Of a DNA stretch of 64,000 bases, positions 44,509 through 54,995 are shown one piece after another (the stretch's first letter is position 1; the number at the start of each line of letters is the position of its first letter). A program made the position numbers and the translations under genes. The notes under the pieces were generated by a model. That model searched no databases. It was not told where the DNA came from and was given only the letters and a program-made list of their open reading frames with translations. Location of the stretch: NCBI RefSeq assembly GCF_033473495.1, contig NC_088935.1, positions 4,402,001-4,466,000 on the forward strand. Reading direction: 5' to 3'. The DNA is from Cercospora beticola (lineage: Eukaryota; Ascomycota; Dothideomycetes; Mycosphaerellales; Mycosphaerellaceae).

Positions 44509-46165
44509 AAGATGATACCCAACTTTCAAGTTTTAATGCATAGAAGCCCCGTATTATTGCAGACATTTTTGTGCACTACTGTTGCACCGCATACGAACAA
44601 CAAAGGATGGGACAAACGCACGCAGGTGTTGCTGTCAACGCACGTGGACCGGACAGTCATCAGTGAATGCGAACTATGCATTGTTTGGTTCACTGATGAC
44701 GCTTGACGCCTCCTGAACGTTTCGCAACCGAAAAAAATAAACGCTGATGTTGAGGGCAAGCTTCTTGATGACAAGCTGTACCTGTGGTTCCAGACAGCAC
44801 GATGGACTCGCAGGCTTGGCCGCGTGGGTTTGCCCTGCAGTGCTGGCGGATGTTGACTCGCTGGATCACGGAATCCGAAACGACACTCGTTTGCGCTAGG
44901 TAGAGCTGGTGAAGGTTATCAGTTTTGCCGACCAAACAGTGCAGCAGTGATTGCATTATTGTCGAATGGGATTCGTTGTCCGTGGATCCCCGGTGCGGAG
45001 AGAGGATATCGTTGACGTGTTTCACTCGATATGTAGCTCCTCGCGAGAGTGGTGGGCCAAAGCGCAATGTGGATAGATTGCGCAAGTATGGATGCAGAAG
45101 AAGGCGCATGAGAGAGTGCATCCACACATCGAAGCATCGGATTAGACTCGTTTCCCGAGCTTGAAGCGCGGTATCCCTGTCTGTTCGCCGCAGGAACGGG
45201 CAGGAACGAGGTCAAACGGGCAGGCTTCGTTTGCAAAGCGATCGAATTCATGTCATGAGAGCGATAAGGGCTGCGCAGTGCGCGTAATAAAGTTTAAGCG
45301 TTTGTTCGTTTGCCGACGATCACGAGTACGACAGGCTGCGATGGGCTCACAGGAGCCGCTACGCTGGAGGGTGTGTGTGACAACCCTACCCACTCCCGGG
45401 AGGATGCAGCAGCGCGGTCAGCAAAGAGGTCCGGAAGTTCGAAGACCGAGGCGTCGCGAAGACACAGACGGAGACTCGGTGGTGTGCTCATCAGCGGCAG
45501 CAAATGTGGTTGTCTTGTCCATGAAGAACGAGTTCAAAAAAAGGCACCACTCACGAGAAGGTGCCTCTGGGCGGTTCGCGTGCTAGCCCAATGTGCAATG
45601 CCACGCGGTGGTGAGTGTGCCGCTAGAAGCAAACGATCGACACGTTCCCTGTCCTTAATTGGAGCGCGACTCGAGGGAAATGTATACACTTTTTGCTCCC
45701 ACCTCTGTGACGGCTTCGTGGATGCGCTCACATCCGTCGGGCGGGAGCCAGTTCACATCACGCACGATGGAAGCGTGCGGAGCAGGGCCATGTGACGAGA
45801 GCCCGGCGGAGGCTCCTGAACGCCTGCCAAACGTCGATTGCTGATGCGTCGCGGCCGAAGTTTATGTGGTCGAGCTGACATGGCCGGGAAGGGAAGGGAG
45901 CTGACAGAGCGACAAGGCCATATTTGGGCACAGGTGCCTGTGAACACGACGCAGGCTCCCCGTGCGATGCTTTCCACGGCACTGGTACCGACATGCCTTG
46001 CGACCGCTGTTGATCTCTGCAAGGTCTTGCACGCCCGTTCCATTCCACTTTGCCTCACATCATCATCGTCTCTCTCACTTCGCCTTGCCCAGTCGTCCCT
46101 TCGCCCCTCACTGTGGCACTGCGGCACCGTGTTGCACAGCTGTGTCACCGACTGACACGAACACG
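44487..46165. other. 1.7-kb intergenic region
   Basis: Apart from the microsatellite at its left end I see no gene, RNA or repeat. Open frames up to 164 codons are Arg/Cys/Ser-rich shadows. The last ~150 bases before 46166 are CA/CT-rich leader sequence. Confidence 0.5.
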
Positions 46166-47568
46166 ATGCACATTACGCCGGAAGAGTATTCCAAGCTGCC
46201 CGCCTCGGTGCAGTACGTCTCCTTCACACCGCCTGCCATTGTTCCTTCGCTAATGTCTGAGACAGAAAGAAGTACTTCTCCTCGGTGGAGCGATTACGAA
46301 TCTTGCAGCAAACTGCATCAGAGCAGCGCAGCAAGCAGTCAACGCCGACGCGGAGTCAGTCTTCGTTCGACTCGACCCGGCCCAAGACATCTCATTCCAT
46401 TCGTGCGCCTTCCGTTCGTGAACGTGCATCAAGGAAGTCATCTATCGCGCCCGTAGTCGAAGACGTAAACGAAGATCAAGCCCTTCGATTCCTGGCCCTA
46501 CCGGACAAAGTCAAGCGATCGCACTTCAGCGAAGAGGAATTGTTGCTGTTGACTGAGAGCTCACAGCGAACATTGGGGTTTCGCGGGCAAGGCCATGTGC
46601 CACAATGGCCGCAAAATGTTCGCAGCATGAGCATCGCCTCGTCCAGCTCTCAGAGAAGTGCAAGTCTAGAGAAGGAAACAGACTGGTGTGACGTGGAAAC
46701 GACCTCAGTCCTCAGCGCAGATCTGGGAGGCAGCGAGCCAGATCTGACCGAAACATGGCCGCATATCAACTCCATCGCTTGCTCTGCGTATGCGACCACT
46801 ACTTCGACCGTCGATGTGAGCTGGACACCAAGCCCTCGGAAGTCCTTTGCAAAGAAGCGTGCTTCCAGTCTCGCGCCGCTGCCGCTTCCACCTCCGACCT
46901 TACTGCCTCCGATCCCGCCTCTACCTCAGGCAAATACTCTCCGATCGGCACGGTCATCGCAAAACGAGAATTCATCGAATAACAAGGCGCAGTTTTACAA
47001 GGACTCGGATGCTCGCTCGAAATTGCGCGCCTTCCTCGCGTCGCCGGAGAAGTTTGACGAAGCCCTGGAGTTCGGCTTTCCTGTCGAGCTTCCCGACAAG
47101 GAGCAACACCACACCTCACGAGGACCGACCCCTACCATGGAACACTTCTTCGACGAAGAAGACTTGGACGAGGAAGACGAGGAAGACTTATCAAATGGCT
47201 CTTCCATGGCCTCACCAATGACGGTTGGCTCTTTCTCGTCTTCAGAGACGCCGCATGGATCCGTGGACTCCGGAATTGCACTGAAGAGCAAAAGCAGTGT
47301 CCGGAGCTTCACTCCAGATCTCGATGGACGAGAGATGACACTGCGACTGACGCTTACTCGAAGGGAGCTTCGCGCTCCGGAGGACCGACTGTACGCCGTT
47401 CAGCGAACTCAGTTCTCTGGGGTGGATGTGGAGACAGTGGATCCGCTTGCGTTGGGAACTCTGGAGTTTTGTGATGACCCCTCTGGCAAGCAGGGCGCGT
47501 TCGCGATCAACAAACCAGGATCAAAACGGGGATTGAAGAAGATTTGGAGCAGTATGCGAAAACGATGA
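46166..47568 (+). CDS. fungal disordered protein with conserved short N-terminal helix
   Basis: Exons 46166-46212 (47 nt) and 46266-47568 give 449 residues. Splicing a 53-nt intron (GTACGT, CTAATG region, CAG) joins MHITPEEYSKLPASVQ to KKYFSSVERLRILQQTA, which makes a sensible amphipathic helix. The intron-blind frame starts at a GTG and misses this. The remainder is Ser/Pro/Glu-rich. It contains a short predicted helical segment (DQALRFLALPDKVKRSHFSEEE), a proline run and an acidic DEEDLDEEDEED stretch. The C-terminus (LTLTRRELRAPEDRLYAVQ ... KKIWSSMRKR) looks conserved and basic. No named domain is recognised and no function assigned. Confidence 0.8.
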
Positions 47569-47921
47569 GGAGGACTGAATTGATTGATTGATGTTGAAGT
47601 GATTAATGCATTTAGCGTGAACTGATATCCCAGGAATACCGGCAGGTCGATGCCTTGGCACTAGGTGCTATCTTTTGTAAATATAGCAAGAGCTCTGTTG
47701 TATCTGAGCCAAAAGTTGATACTGCGTTTCCGTCTCTGCTCGTATCGCCATGTTTCGTGAGGGCGTGATGTTTGAAGCTCTCCCCTTATGACGACAGCGG
47801 AACCAAGCTTCTAGTTCGTGGTTGTGATCGCTGGCCTCGAGCTGCACAAGTGTGTACTGATTCTCCGCTCTCACGTTTTGATCTCGCGCCCTCGCAATAC
47901 GTCTTCGCCGTCACAGGCACC
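47569..47921. other. intergenic region (0.35 kb)
   Basis: Short tandem spacer with 3' flank of one gene and promoter of the next. Nothing else seen. Confidence 0.5.
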
Positions 47922-49081
47922 ATGGCGTCTGCAATGGATCTGACCGCGCTCGAGAAAGATCCTCGACTCTTCCTCTACACCTCCCTCACCGCCGGTTCCT
48001 CGCATATCATCACGGCCACCTCGCGCATGGAAACGATCCTCAAAGCCAACAAGATCCCATTCCAAGCTATCGACATTGCAACCGATGAGAAAGCTCGCCG
48101 CTTATGGCAGCGTCGAGCCGGAAAGCGGAAGATACCAGGATTGGTAAAAGAGGGATACGTCGTCGGTGTATGTGCGTGTCGCTCGGAGGCCGTGGGACCG
48201 CCAGACAAAAAACGTAGCGGGTCACTGATACAACGGCTTAGGATCTTACAGAGGTCGAGGAATGGAACGAATTCGGCGAGCTGAGAGAGAATATTGGCCC
48301 TGTGCCTGCTGCCAACTATAAACCTCCAGCGGGAGGTCTGGTCGGTGTGCAGACTGCTCCACCGCTCAATCACAATGTCAGCGTTCCAGATGCTGCGAGC
48401 AGCAAGGCTACGGCGAGCAAGCCATCGCCTCCGCCGGCAGTGAGTAGGGCACAAGGGATAGCGTTGCCTGGTGCTGCGGAGATTGCAGCTCGCAAGGCTA
48501 AGTCTACTACACCGCTACAAGCTGTGAATGTCGAGACACGCGCGGCTGGCACGACAGAGCCCGCACCAGAGGCCGACAAGTCGAAGGAGACTCCGGCCGC
48601 TCACCCGGCGATCGATCACTTATCTGCACCTGCCTCACGCATACAGTCCGGAACAGCGACGCCAGTGGTAAGTGGAGAGAATAAAGAGCCAGCGGAGCAC
48701 TCTCCGGCCCAAGAGCCAGCCGATGCAGCGGCGGCGACAGAGAAGCACCGTGGTAGCGACGTAGTGGAAGCTTCGGTGGAAGATATCAAGAAGATTGAAT
48801 CGGAGAACTCGATCACAGAGAGCAAGGAGGAAGAACAGAAGGATGAGGACAATACAGTGCAGGACGCGACCGCCAAAGTTCAGGCTCTGTCGGTCGAGGA
48901 CAAATCCACGACTGAGGAGCAGCCAGTGTCTGTAACGGAGACTGCGCCTGAAGATGATAAGACTGCATCGAAGAAGGAGGAGACTGCACCGGAACAAGAG
49001 AAGAGCACAGGGGAAACGAGTGCCGAGAGCCAAAAGGAGTCCGATACGGACAAGCCTGCGACTCAGGAGAAGGCTGCATAA
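47922..49081 (+). CDS. SH3BGR-like thioredoxin-fold protein with Glu-rich tail
   Basis: Exons 47922-48167 and 48242-49081 give 361 residues. Residues ~15-110 match the SH3BGRL/glutaredoxin-like fold: LFLYTSLTAGSSHIITATSRM, then ILKANKIPFQAIDIATDE, then KIPGLVKEGYVVG joined by splicing to DLTEVEEWNEFGELRENIG. The Ser replaces the CxxC active site, as in animal SH3BGR proteins, so redox activity is not expected. The rest is disordered, first Pro/Ala-rich and then strongly Glu/Lys/Thr-rich. The 74-nt intron has GTATGT and TAG borders. Cellular role unknown. Related fungal proteins are annotated only by domain. Confidence 0.83.
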
Positions 49082-49377
49082 GAGAATGCACCTGTCCGAT
49101 GGCTGTAGCACATCCACATCGTAGTTTCGATAGCATGGCGATTGGTGTTCCTGTTTTCTGTGTCGAATCCCCGTACTGCTGGCGATCCGCGAAATGTAGA
49201 TTGTTGATGAAGCTGGCCGCTGCTTCTGTGCTCACCCGCCATCCGAAACCAGCCATGACGCAGCTGCAACTACCAGCCACTTCAATTTCCATAGCTTTGT
49301 GCTAGTGGTAGTGACGGGCAACCTCTACAAATGTCTACCACTTCAGCGATGCTCAAAGAAGCTCGCTGCTGTGCATT

Positions 49378-50478
49378 ATGTCGACCTTCCGCATAAGAGG
49401 CCCTTCGCGAGCCAGAAGAGGCGGCAGCAACAGCACGAGAGGAATCGCGCGATCCCCGCGACTCAAAGGCCTGTTCGACAAGCTCTGGTACTGCGATTGT
49501 ACGCCTCGCCTGCCCGCAGAGCAATTCACTGTCAAGAAGCAAGGCAAGAATCACGGTCGAAGGTTCTATACATGTCAGCAAGATCAGGACAAACGATGTG
49601 GTTTCTTCATGTGGAGCGATGAGGCTCAGGCGAGAGAGGCGCAGTGTGTGCTCAGCAACAGTCGGAACGAAGGGCATAGTGATGTTCAGGAAGGGTGGAA
49701 TGCTGGGAGACCTCGCGTACATTTTGCGCAGACTCCGACGCAGTCCGCCTCGACTGCTTCCAGTACGGGCGTGAAACGTAATATGCAGGATGCTGGCTTC
49801 GAAGAAGATGAATACGACGAGGACTGGGATCTGACAGGAGCAGAAGTAGAACAGCTAGCGAAAGCAGCTGATGAGAGCGTACTCCAAACACCGAAGAAGC
49901 CACGAATAGATGGCACATCAGCAGTTACTGGCGTGTATGCAACGCCTACAAGCGAAGCCAAACGCTCACCTCGAAAGCTTCCCTGGTTACAAGACGACCC
50001 CGTTACGCCGAGAAGAGGAATCTTCGATTACTTCAAGACTCCCCAGAAACAAACGACGCTTCCAACTCCAGGAGAAACGCCAGCACAGCAGCAGCGAACA
50101 AAAGAGACAGCAAGAAACGAGCCTACCTCCCCTTCACCCGCCTCGCCTTCGCCTTCGCCGCAAAAGACCCAGCATGAGATTACATTAACGGAAGAAGTCC
50201 TGCAAGAAATAGGGTCGCTTCCGATACCACCTGACAAACTCGCAACACTGAAGAGTATTCTCAAAAAGCACGAAGCGCGAGCAGAAGGTTTCCGAAAAGG
50301 CAGAGATATTTCTCGATCAGCCTTGAAGGCAAAAGAGAAATTACTTCAAGCAGCTTCAGAGAAGATCAAGAGTCTTGAGGCTGAGAGAAGACAGTCTGGG
50401 AGTAGGCAGACGTCTTCTGGGCGTCAACAAATGATGCAGGAGGATGAAGAGGACGAAGAGACAGATGATGAGTTATAG
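49378..50478 (+). CDS. GRF-type zinc-finger protein
   Basis: Single exon, 366 residues. The GRF zinc finger lies near residues 37-85: WYCDCTPRLPAEQFTVKKQG, then GRRFYTCQQDQDKRCGFFMW, with the four metal ligands in C-x-C ... C ... C arrangement and the namesake G-R-x-F. Such fingers bind single-stranded nucleic acid in proteins such as APE2, TOP3A and NEIL3. Here there is no nuclease or topoisomerase domain. The middle is acidic/disordered (EDEYDEDWDLTGAEVEQ). The C-terminus has a helical pair (LTEEVLQEIGSLPIPPDKL) and a coiled coil. A DNA-repair or replication role is inference from the finger only. The start at 49378 is the first ATG and precedes a basic Arg/Ser/Gly segment. Confidence 0.88.
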   Translation: MSTFRIRGPSRARRGGSNSTRGIARSPRLKGLFDKLWYCDCTPRLPAEQFTVKKQGKNHGRRFYTCQQDQDKRCGFFMWSDEAQAREAQCVLSNSRNEGHSDVQEGWNAGRPRVHFAQTPTQSASTASSTGVKRNMQDAGFEEDEYDEDWDLTGAEVEQLAKAADESVLQTPKKPRIDGTSAVTGVYATPTSEAKRSPRKLPWLQDDPVTPRRGIFDYFKTPQKQTTLPTPGETPAQQQRTKETARNEPTSPSPASPSPSPQKTQHEITLTEEVLQEIGSLPIPPDKLATLKSILKKHEARAEGFRKGRDISRSALKAKEKLLQAASEKIKSLEAERRQSGSRQTSSGRQQMMQEDEEDEETDDEL

Positions 50479-51356
50479 TCCGCCACACTCCCGTCCCTTG
50501 AGATGGTGTGATTCATTCGATTGCGTTTCGAGAAGCGATGATGCGTGCGTTTTTATGATACCCCTGTGAGTACGAGAAAAATGACAAGCGAGTTAGCTCG
50601 CCTTTTGTGGTGGTAGAATTTCTTGCAATTTGCTGTTTCAATTTTGGTCTAGCAAACAATTATCTAACTTGCCGCCCTACGATGGACATTTGTACTGTGC
50701 TAACCAGGAGCAAGTTAGCTATATTGATATGAACAGCTATACTTAGTACCGCTCCACTGTATTGCATACCCAGAGGTACATGTAGCCAGCCCTAAGTCCT
50801 CGCTGTTGCCCGTACGCTCTCAAGGAAGGCGGCGGATGAGCGAGCCCTAACCCACTAGTCCAACAATCTAGTCAATTTGGATATCTGAAAATGTGTCTAG
50901 TGTTGCAACAGGCCCTCCGGAGTGCCTACTGTAATACTTCAGTTCCCCTAGTACTGTATCCCTTTCTCGGTTATGTTCGTATAGTACTGCTGTTTCATGC
51001 GTAGTAACGCTTCGCTGGACTAAAGTCATACGTATCGTATCGTATCGCCTTGTAGCAGGCTCGTCGTGTTGTTGTAGCGTTATGCGATAAACGGATCGCT
51101 TTTTGTCGTCGTCGTGTAAAAATTTCGGTAAATCGGTTCCAGAGGCAGATGGAGAGGGTGGGGTTTGCCCTCAGAGGGCTATGTACTCTCACACTTGCAC
51201 ACCAACGAGAAAGGTGTCGCACATGTATGGGTACCTAGGTGTGTGGTTAGCTATATCCCGCGTCTCCTTCCTCCCTTCTCTCCTTCACTCTTCCTGTCTC
51301 TCTCCCCGTCTCCCTCCCGTCTGAACAAAATATCCAACCCCCAACTATCACAAAAG
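50479..51356. other. 0.88-kb intergenic region before the secreted-protein gene
   Basis: AT-richer than its surroundings. No gene seen. Small tatcg repeats occur near 51030-51045, a gtc run near 51105-51113, and a CT-rich tract at about 51253-51320 immediately upstream of the next gene. Confidence 0.5.
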
Positions 51357-51652
51357 ATGCACTCTTGCTTCCAATTCCTCTTATTATCAGTATTCCTTCT
51401 ACTCGCACTCCAATGCTCTGCGACTTGTATGCCCTCCGGCAACACCGCACTCGGACCTTGTATGGATTGGTGTTACAAGAACAATAAACCATTGAACGGA
51501 CAAAAAGTTGAGGCTTACATCATAACTCTATGCTCTCTCGACAATTGTCAGGATTGCATGTGAGTATAATTGATTTCGTTGCGAGCGAGCTCTTATAAGC
51601 TACCTATTGTACTGTACTCGCCGGGAAAGACTGACAGCTTTGTAGACCCTAA
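51357..51652 (+). CDS. small secreted cysteine-rich protein, effector/defensin-like candidate
   Basis: About 69 residues. The first ~22 residues (MHSCFQFLLLSVFLLLALQC) form a strong signal peptide. The mature part has six cysteines spaced C-x10-C-x3-C-x19-C-x4-C-x2-C, giving three possible disulfides. The C-x3-C then C...C-x-C-like order weakly recalls the CS-alpha-beta fold, but the last spacing differs (x2 rather than x1), so I do not assign the fold. A GTGAGT donor at 51560 overlaps the final Met and stop. Splicing out 51560-51645 replaces the last residue with Ile-Pro before TAA at 51650-51652. Unspliced RNA stops at 51563. No toxin family is recognised. Whether it is an effector, an antimicrobial or a surface protein is open. 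Confidence 0.72.
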
Positions 51653-51925
51653 GTGAATCAGAAGGTGTACAAAGCGATGTCACACAGCGACTCCGGTTTC
51701 ATTGACTCGAGAGACCTTGTCTAGAGTTGCCCATAGGCAGAAGACTCTCAGCTGCAGTTGAAAGTGGGAAGCATGGACTGCGGCTTTCTAAAACAGCGAG
51801 ATCGGTGGGGAGCATGAGCTTGATGATGGATCGCTTGCCGAGTTGTTATAATATTACTCGAGTGGCTATGTACATTAATGTCTTATCCACAATGCTCAAA
51901 GTATAAAATGTCCAGTCCTGCTCCC

Positions 51926-53929
51926 TCAAAACATACAATGCTGCTGGTGCATCATGCCGAAGTCGTCAGGTGTATAGACAGGCGTCATTGCTGCAAAAGC
52001 CGCTGGAGCTGAGATGGCGTGCTCCATTGGCGGTGCTATAGGCCAGGTCATCGTCGAATCGATGGGCGTTGTGTATCCCATGTTGAAGTCGGTGGTCGGT
52101 GGATAGTTTGTTAGTCCGTAGGGCTCAGGTGCCATGTTTGCTGAGTGTGTAGTGGTGGCGTTGTATATTAGTTCTTGATCGGCAGCGTCGAAGCCAGCAG
52201 GCGAAGCAGATTCGGTGCCATCTTCCAGTGCGTCCTGCCTCGATGATACTTCGATTTCCTTCAGCCAGCCGTTGGCCTTGAGCCACTCTATCGGTGGCCA
52301 GTCGCCACCCGCTTTGCCAGCTCTGCTCTCTCGTTCCTCGCCGCGTGCTTTTCGGCCCCGTTTTCGAGGGCAGAAATGTGCTCTTCGCAAGTGCGCTGCG
52401 GCGTTGTAGTACGCCGAGTAGTTCTTCTGCTGTTTACACTGCTTGCAAATGCCGAGGGGCTTGGTAGGCCACCACTCAGTGCGCACGGTCGGCTCTGTGC
52501 AGATCCATACCTTACGACACTCTGCATGCGCTCTCTCCCAATGTCGTCGAAGTTCGTGATCCCCACGGAAACCATTGGGGAACTCGTTGCACATGCTACA
52601 CTTCAGCTTCGGATGTTGTGGTCGGACATAGGGAGCCTTCGAAATGGCCTCCTTTCGCTTGACGGCGCTTTCTTGCTTCTGAGATGCACTGCTGTCGGGT
52701 GTTGCCGGTTTGCTGATTGCCACATCTTTGGGTGCGATGGACTGGCGAGCATTTTCGATGTGCTTTCTTCGACGCTCATAGCTCTTCTGCTCGCTGCCAG
52801 TGTTGTCGCAGCTTTCCTGCTGTTCAGACAGTGTCGGCTCCATACCTTGCGCTTCTTCCACATGCGTGGTGTTGTGAGTATGCTGTTGTTCGACAACAGT
52901 CATATCAGGAATACTATGATCGAAAAGAGAAAAGTCTGTACCAACTAAGCCGTAGCCCACGTTGCTGAGCAGGTGCGAAGCGCTACTATCATCTGTGACG
53001 ATAGTAGGCTGACCGCCCGCGGGTGGCTTTTCTGTAGAACATGATACACTGAGATCATCAAGGGGAAACATCTGGGAATTGGTGGAGAAGGAAGACGCAA
53101 CGCGCATCATGCCAAAATCATCAGTCACCGACACACTAGACACACTACTCTGCCTACTCATCGCTTCACTTGCAGTTTGCGATGAGGGCGAAAGGTGGGT
53201 TGATATACTCGTACTCGGCGAGATGTCATACGCTGAAGACGGGCACAAGTGTGATGCGAACAAAGCCGGCGGGGACTGTTGATTTGAGTCAAAGCAGTCA
53301 ACCCTCGGCTTTTTCGTAGCAGACTGCGCATGTTCAGTTTCATAGACGCTCGAGAGCTTGGAGCAGTAATCGGCAGGTTCGTAGACCTCAACATGGTCGA
53401 CATGAGTCGAAAGGGATGGTGACGAGTGCACTGGTCGGCAGGGTGTCGTGCCGTACGTGTAACTTGTCGAGTGCATCATGTCGACATGATGGATGTCTCG
53501 CTTGCGGCTGTTCTTCGAGTCGTGAGCAAGACTTGATCTAGGCTGCGGATTTGATGCCGCGAGGCCGATAGTAAAGCGACGTCGTCGTGTCGCTGGTGAG
53601 AGAGTGCCGTCTCGTCGTGTCGAGGTAGTCCGTCCGCCGTCCAGATGTCGTTCATCCTGCCAGAGTCAGTTAGAGAGGCCAGAGCGCCGGCGACCAAGAA
53701 TGAAAGCTCCTACAAAAGGGCCAGAATTCGAACTGCCGACGAGACCAGTGGTGGCGAGGTCGTGTTGGAGTGCTCGGGGCACGACGGCGTCGTCGGTGGT
53801 GGTGTTGAGCTGGTGGGAGGCGTCGAAGGGGAAGTCGGTCCAGCCGTCCAGCGAGCCGAGCCAGTCTGTCGCGGGCTGCTGCCAGAGATGCAGCGTGTCC
53901 AGATCCTGTATACCATTTGAATACGACAT
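51926..53929 (-). CDS. C2H2 zinc-finger transcription factor
   Basis: Two exons on the minus strand, 53929-53714 and 53656-51926, 648 residues. Exon 1 (MSYSNGIQDLDTLHLWQQPA...) joins across a 57-nt intron (GTAGGA, CTAACTGAC, CAG) to an exon whose first 59 codons lead in frame into MMHSTSYTYG. The single-exon reading would lose 131 N-terminal residues. Finger 1 starts at C425 (KCSMCNEFPNGFRGDHELRRH, then WERAH). Finger 2 follows (CKQCKQQKNYSAYYNAAAHL, then RRAHF), with a basic cluster RKRGRKARGEER. This paired arrangement is a fungal-specific regulator family. The N-terminal half is Ser/Thr-rich and the C-terminus Pro/Met/Tyr-rich, as in activation regions. Targets unknown. Convergent with the small secreted-protein gene, 273 bp apart. 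Confidence 0.87.
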
Positions 53930-54995
53930 GGTTCAGGTCAGTGAAAGCGTGTTTGTGTGTGTTGGAGCGTCGGTGGTGAGGTGAAGGCCGAGTGCTGCCA
54001 ATGAAATTGACGTGAGAAAATGAGGCGAGCGAGCAGCAGCAGTTTTATAGCAGCGCGGCGAGGCAACGCACGAGATGAGGTAGGTGCTCGCCAGTGCAGG
54101 TGCGGTGGGTGCGGTCGGGAGGAAAGAGCTGCACGGCTGCGTAGCAAACTAGGCAAAGAAGGCCATAGCACGCCGCGCCTGCACCAAAGCCAGGCCGGAC
54201 GCGCAAAAAGTGAGGCGACGAACTGGGAAGCAAGCCGCGGCGGCGCGCGTGACGAGGCGCCAAACCTCACACGTCCGATCGCACGGGGGCCAACCTTCGC
54301 GCTACAGAAGACATCCTGGCACCGAGCTGCCTTGCTCCACTCCTCCATCAGAACTGTCACCCATGCTTGCCTGCCGCCGCGCGCGACACGACAACGCCCA
54401 CGTCTCGTGCTGCTGGGGGCCGCCGCAGGATGGACAGGCCTGGAGCACGCTTCTGCCGCACCGATCGTCGTCTGCCAGCGCCAATGACGCAGCAGCACGA
54501 GAATATCGCCGTGTTCGTGTGACTCCGAGCACGTTGCAGAGACACAAGTGACGACGCCACTGCTCACTGTCAGAATGCCTGCTCTCACTGATGAGACTGA
54601 GACTGCGCACATTGCTGTTTCCGGACTCCTCCGGCTAGCAAAAGAGCATCATCATGGCAAGCACGGACAAGAAGACGGTAATTTCCTCATTGCCAGCATC
54701 TTGCAGAACTACGACCTCGGGTGCTGCGTGAACGACACTGCGCTCTCGTGAATGCCAAGGCCATCGTTCTCATGGAACGGAAATGACTACACTTCACTCA
54801 CAGGCACGAACCGCGGCATTTCACCGGCCATACAATGCTCCTGGGCATCTCTTTGGATCACTCGTGAACACCGCCGGAACCGAAATGGACTCTATCCCAA
54901 AAACATGCCCGCGAGACTTGAACTCAGAAATTCAATGGAGAAGTCGGAGCACGGACTTAACAGCACACAGTATTCCATTGCAAGCTCTATCATGA
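53930..54995. other. 1.07-kb region upstream of the C2H2 gene
   Basis: GC-rich promoter side (53930-54600) of the C2H2 gene, then the 3' flank of the next minus-strand gene. Overlapping open frames on both strands (up to 224 codons) are Arg/Ala/Ser-rich and not credible. No RNA gene found. Confidence 0.5.

Noticed and set aside
53697..53740. Reverse-strand B-box-like AGTTCGAATTCT
   Set aside because: The putative T-stem does not pair and the bases are explained as the end of exon 1 of the C2H2 gene.
54020..54612. Overlapping frames of 155 and 224 codons on opposite strands
   Set aside because: GC-rich promoter of the C2H2 gene. Neither shows protein-like composition.
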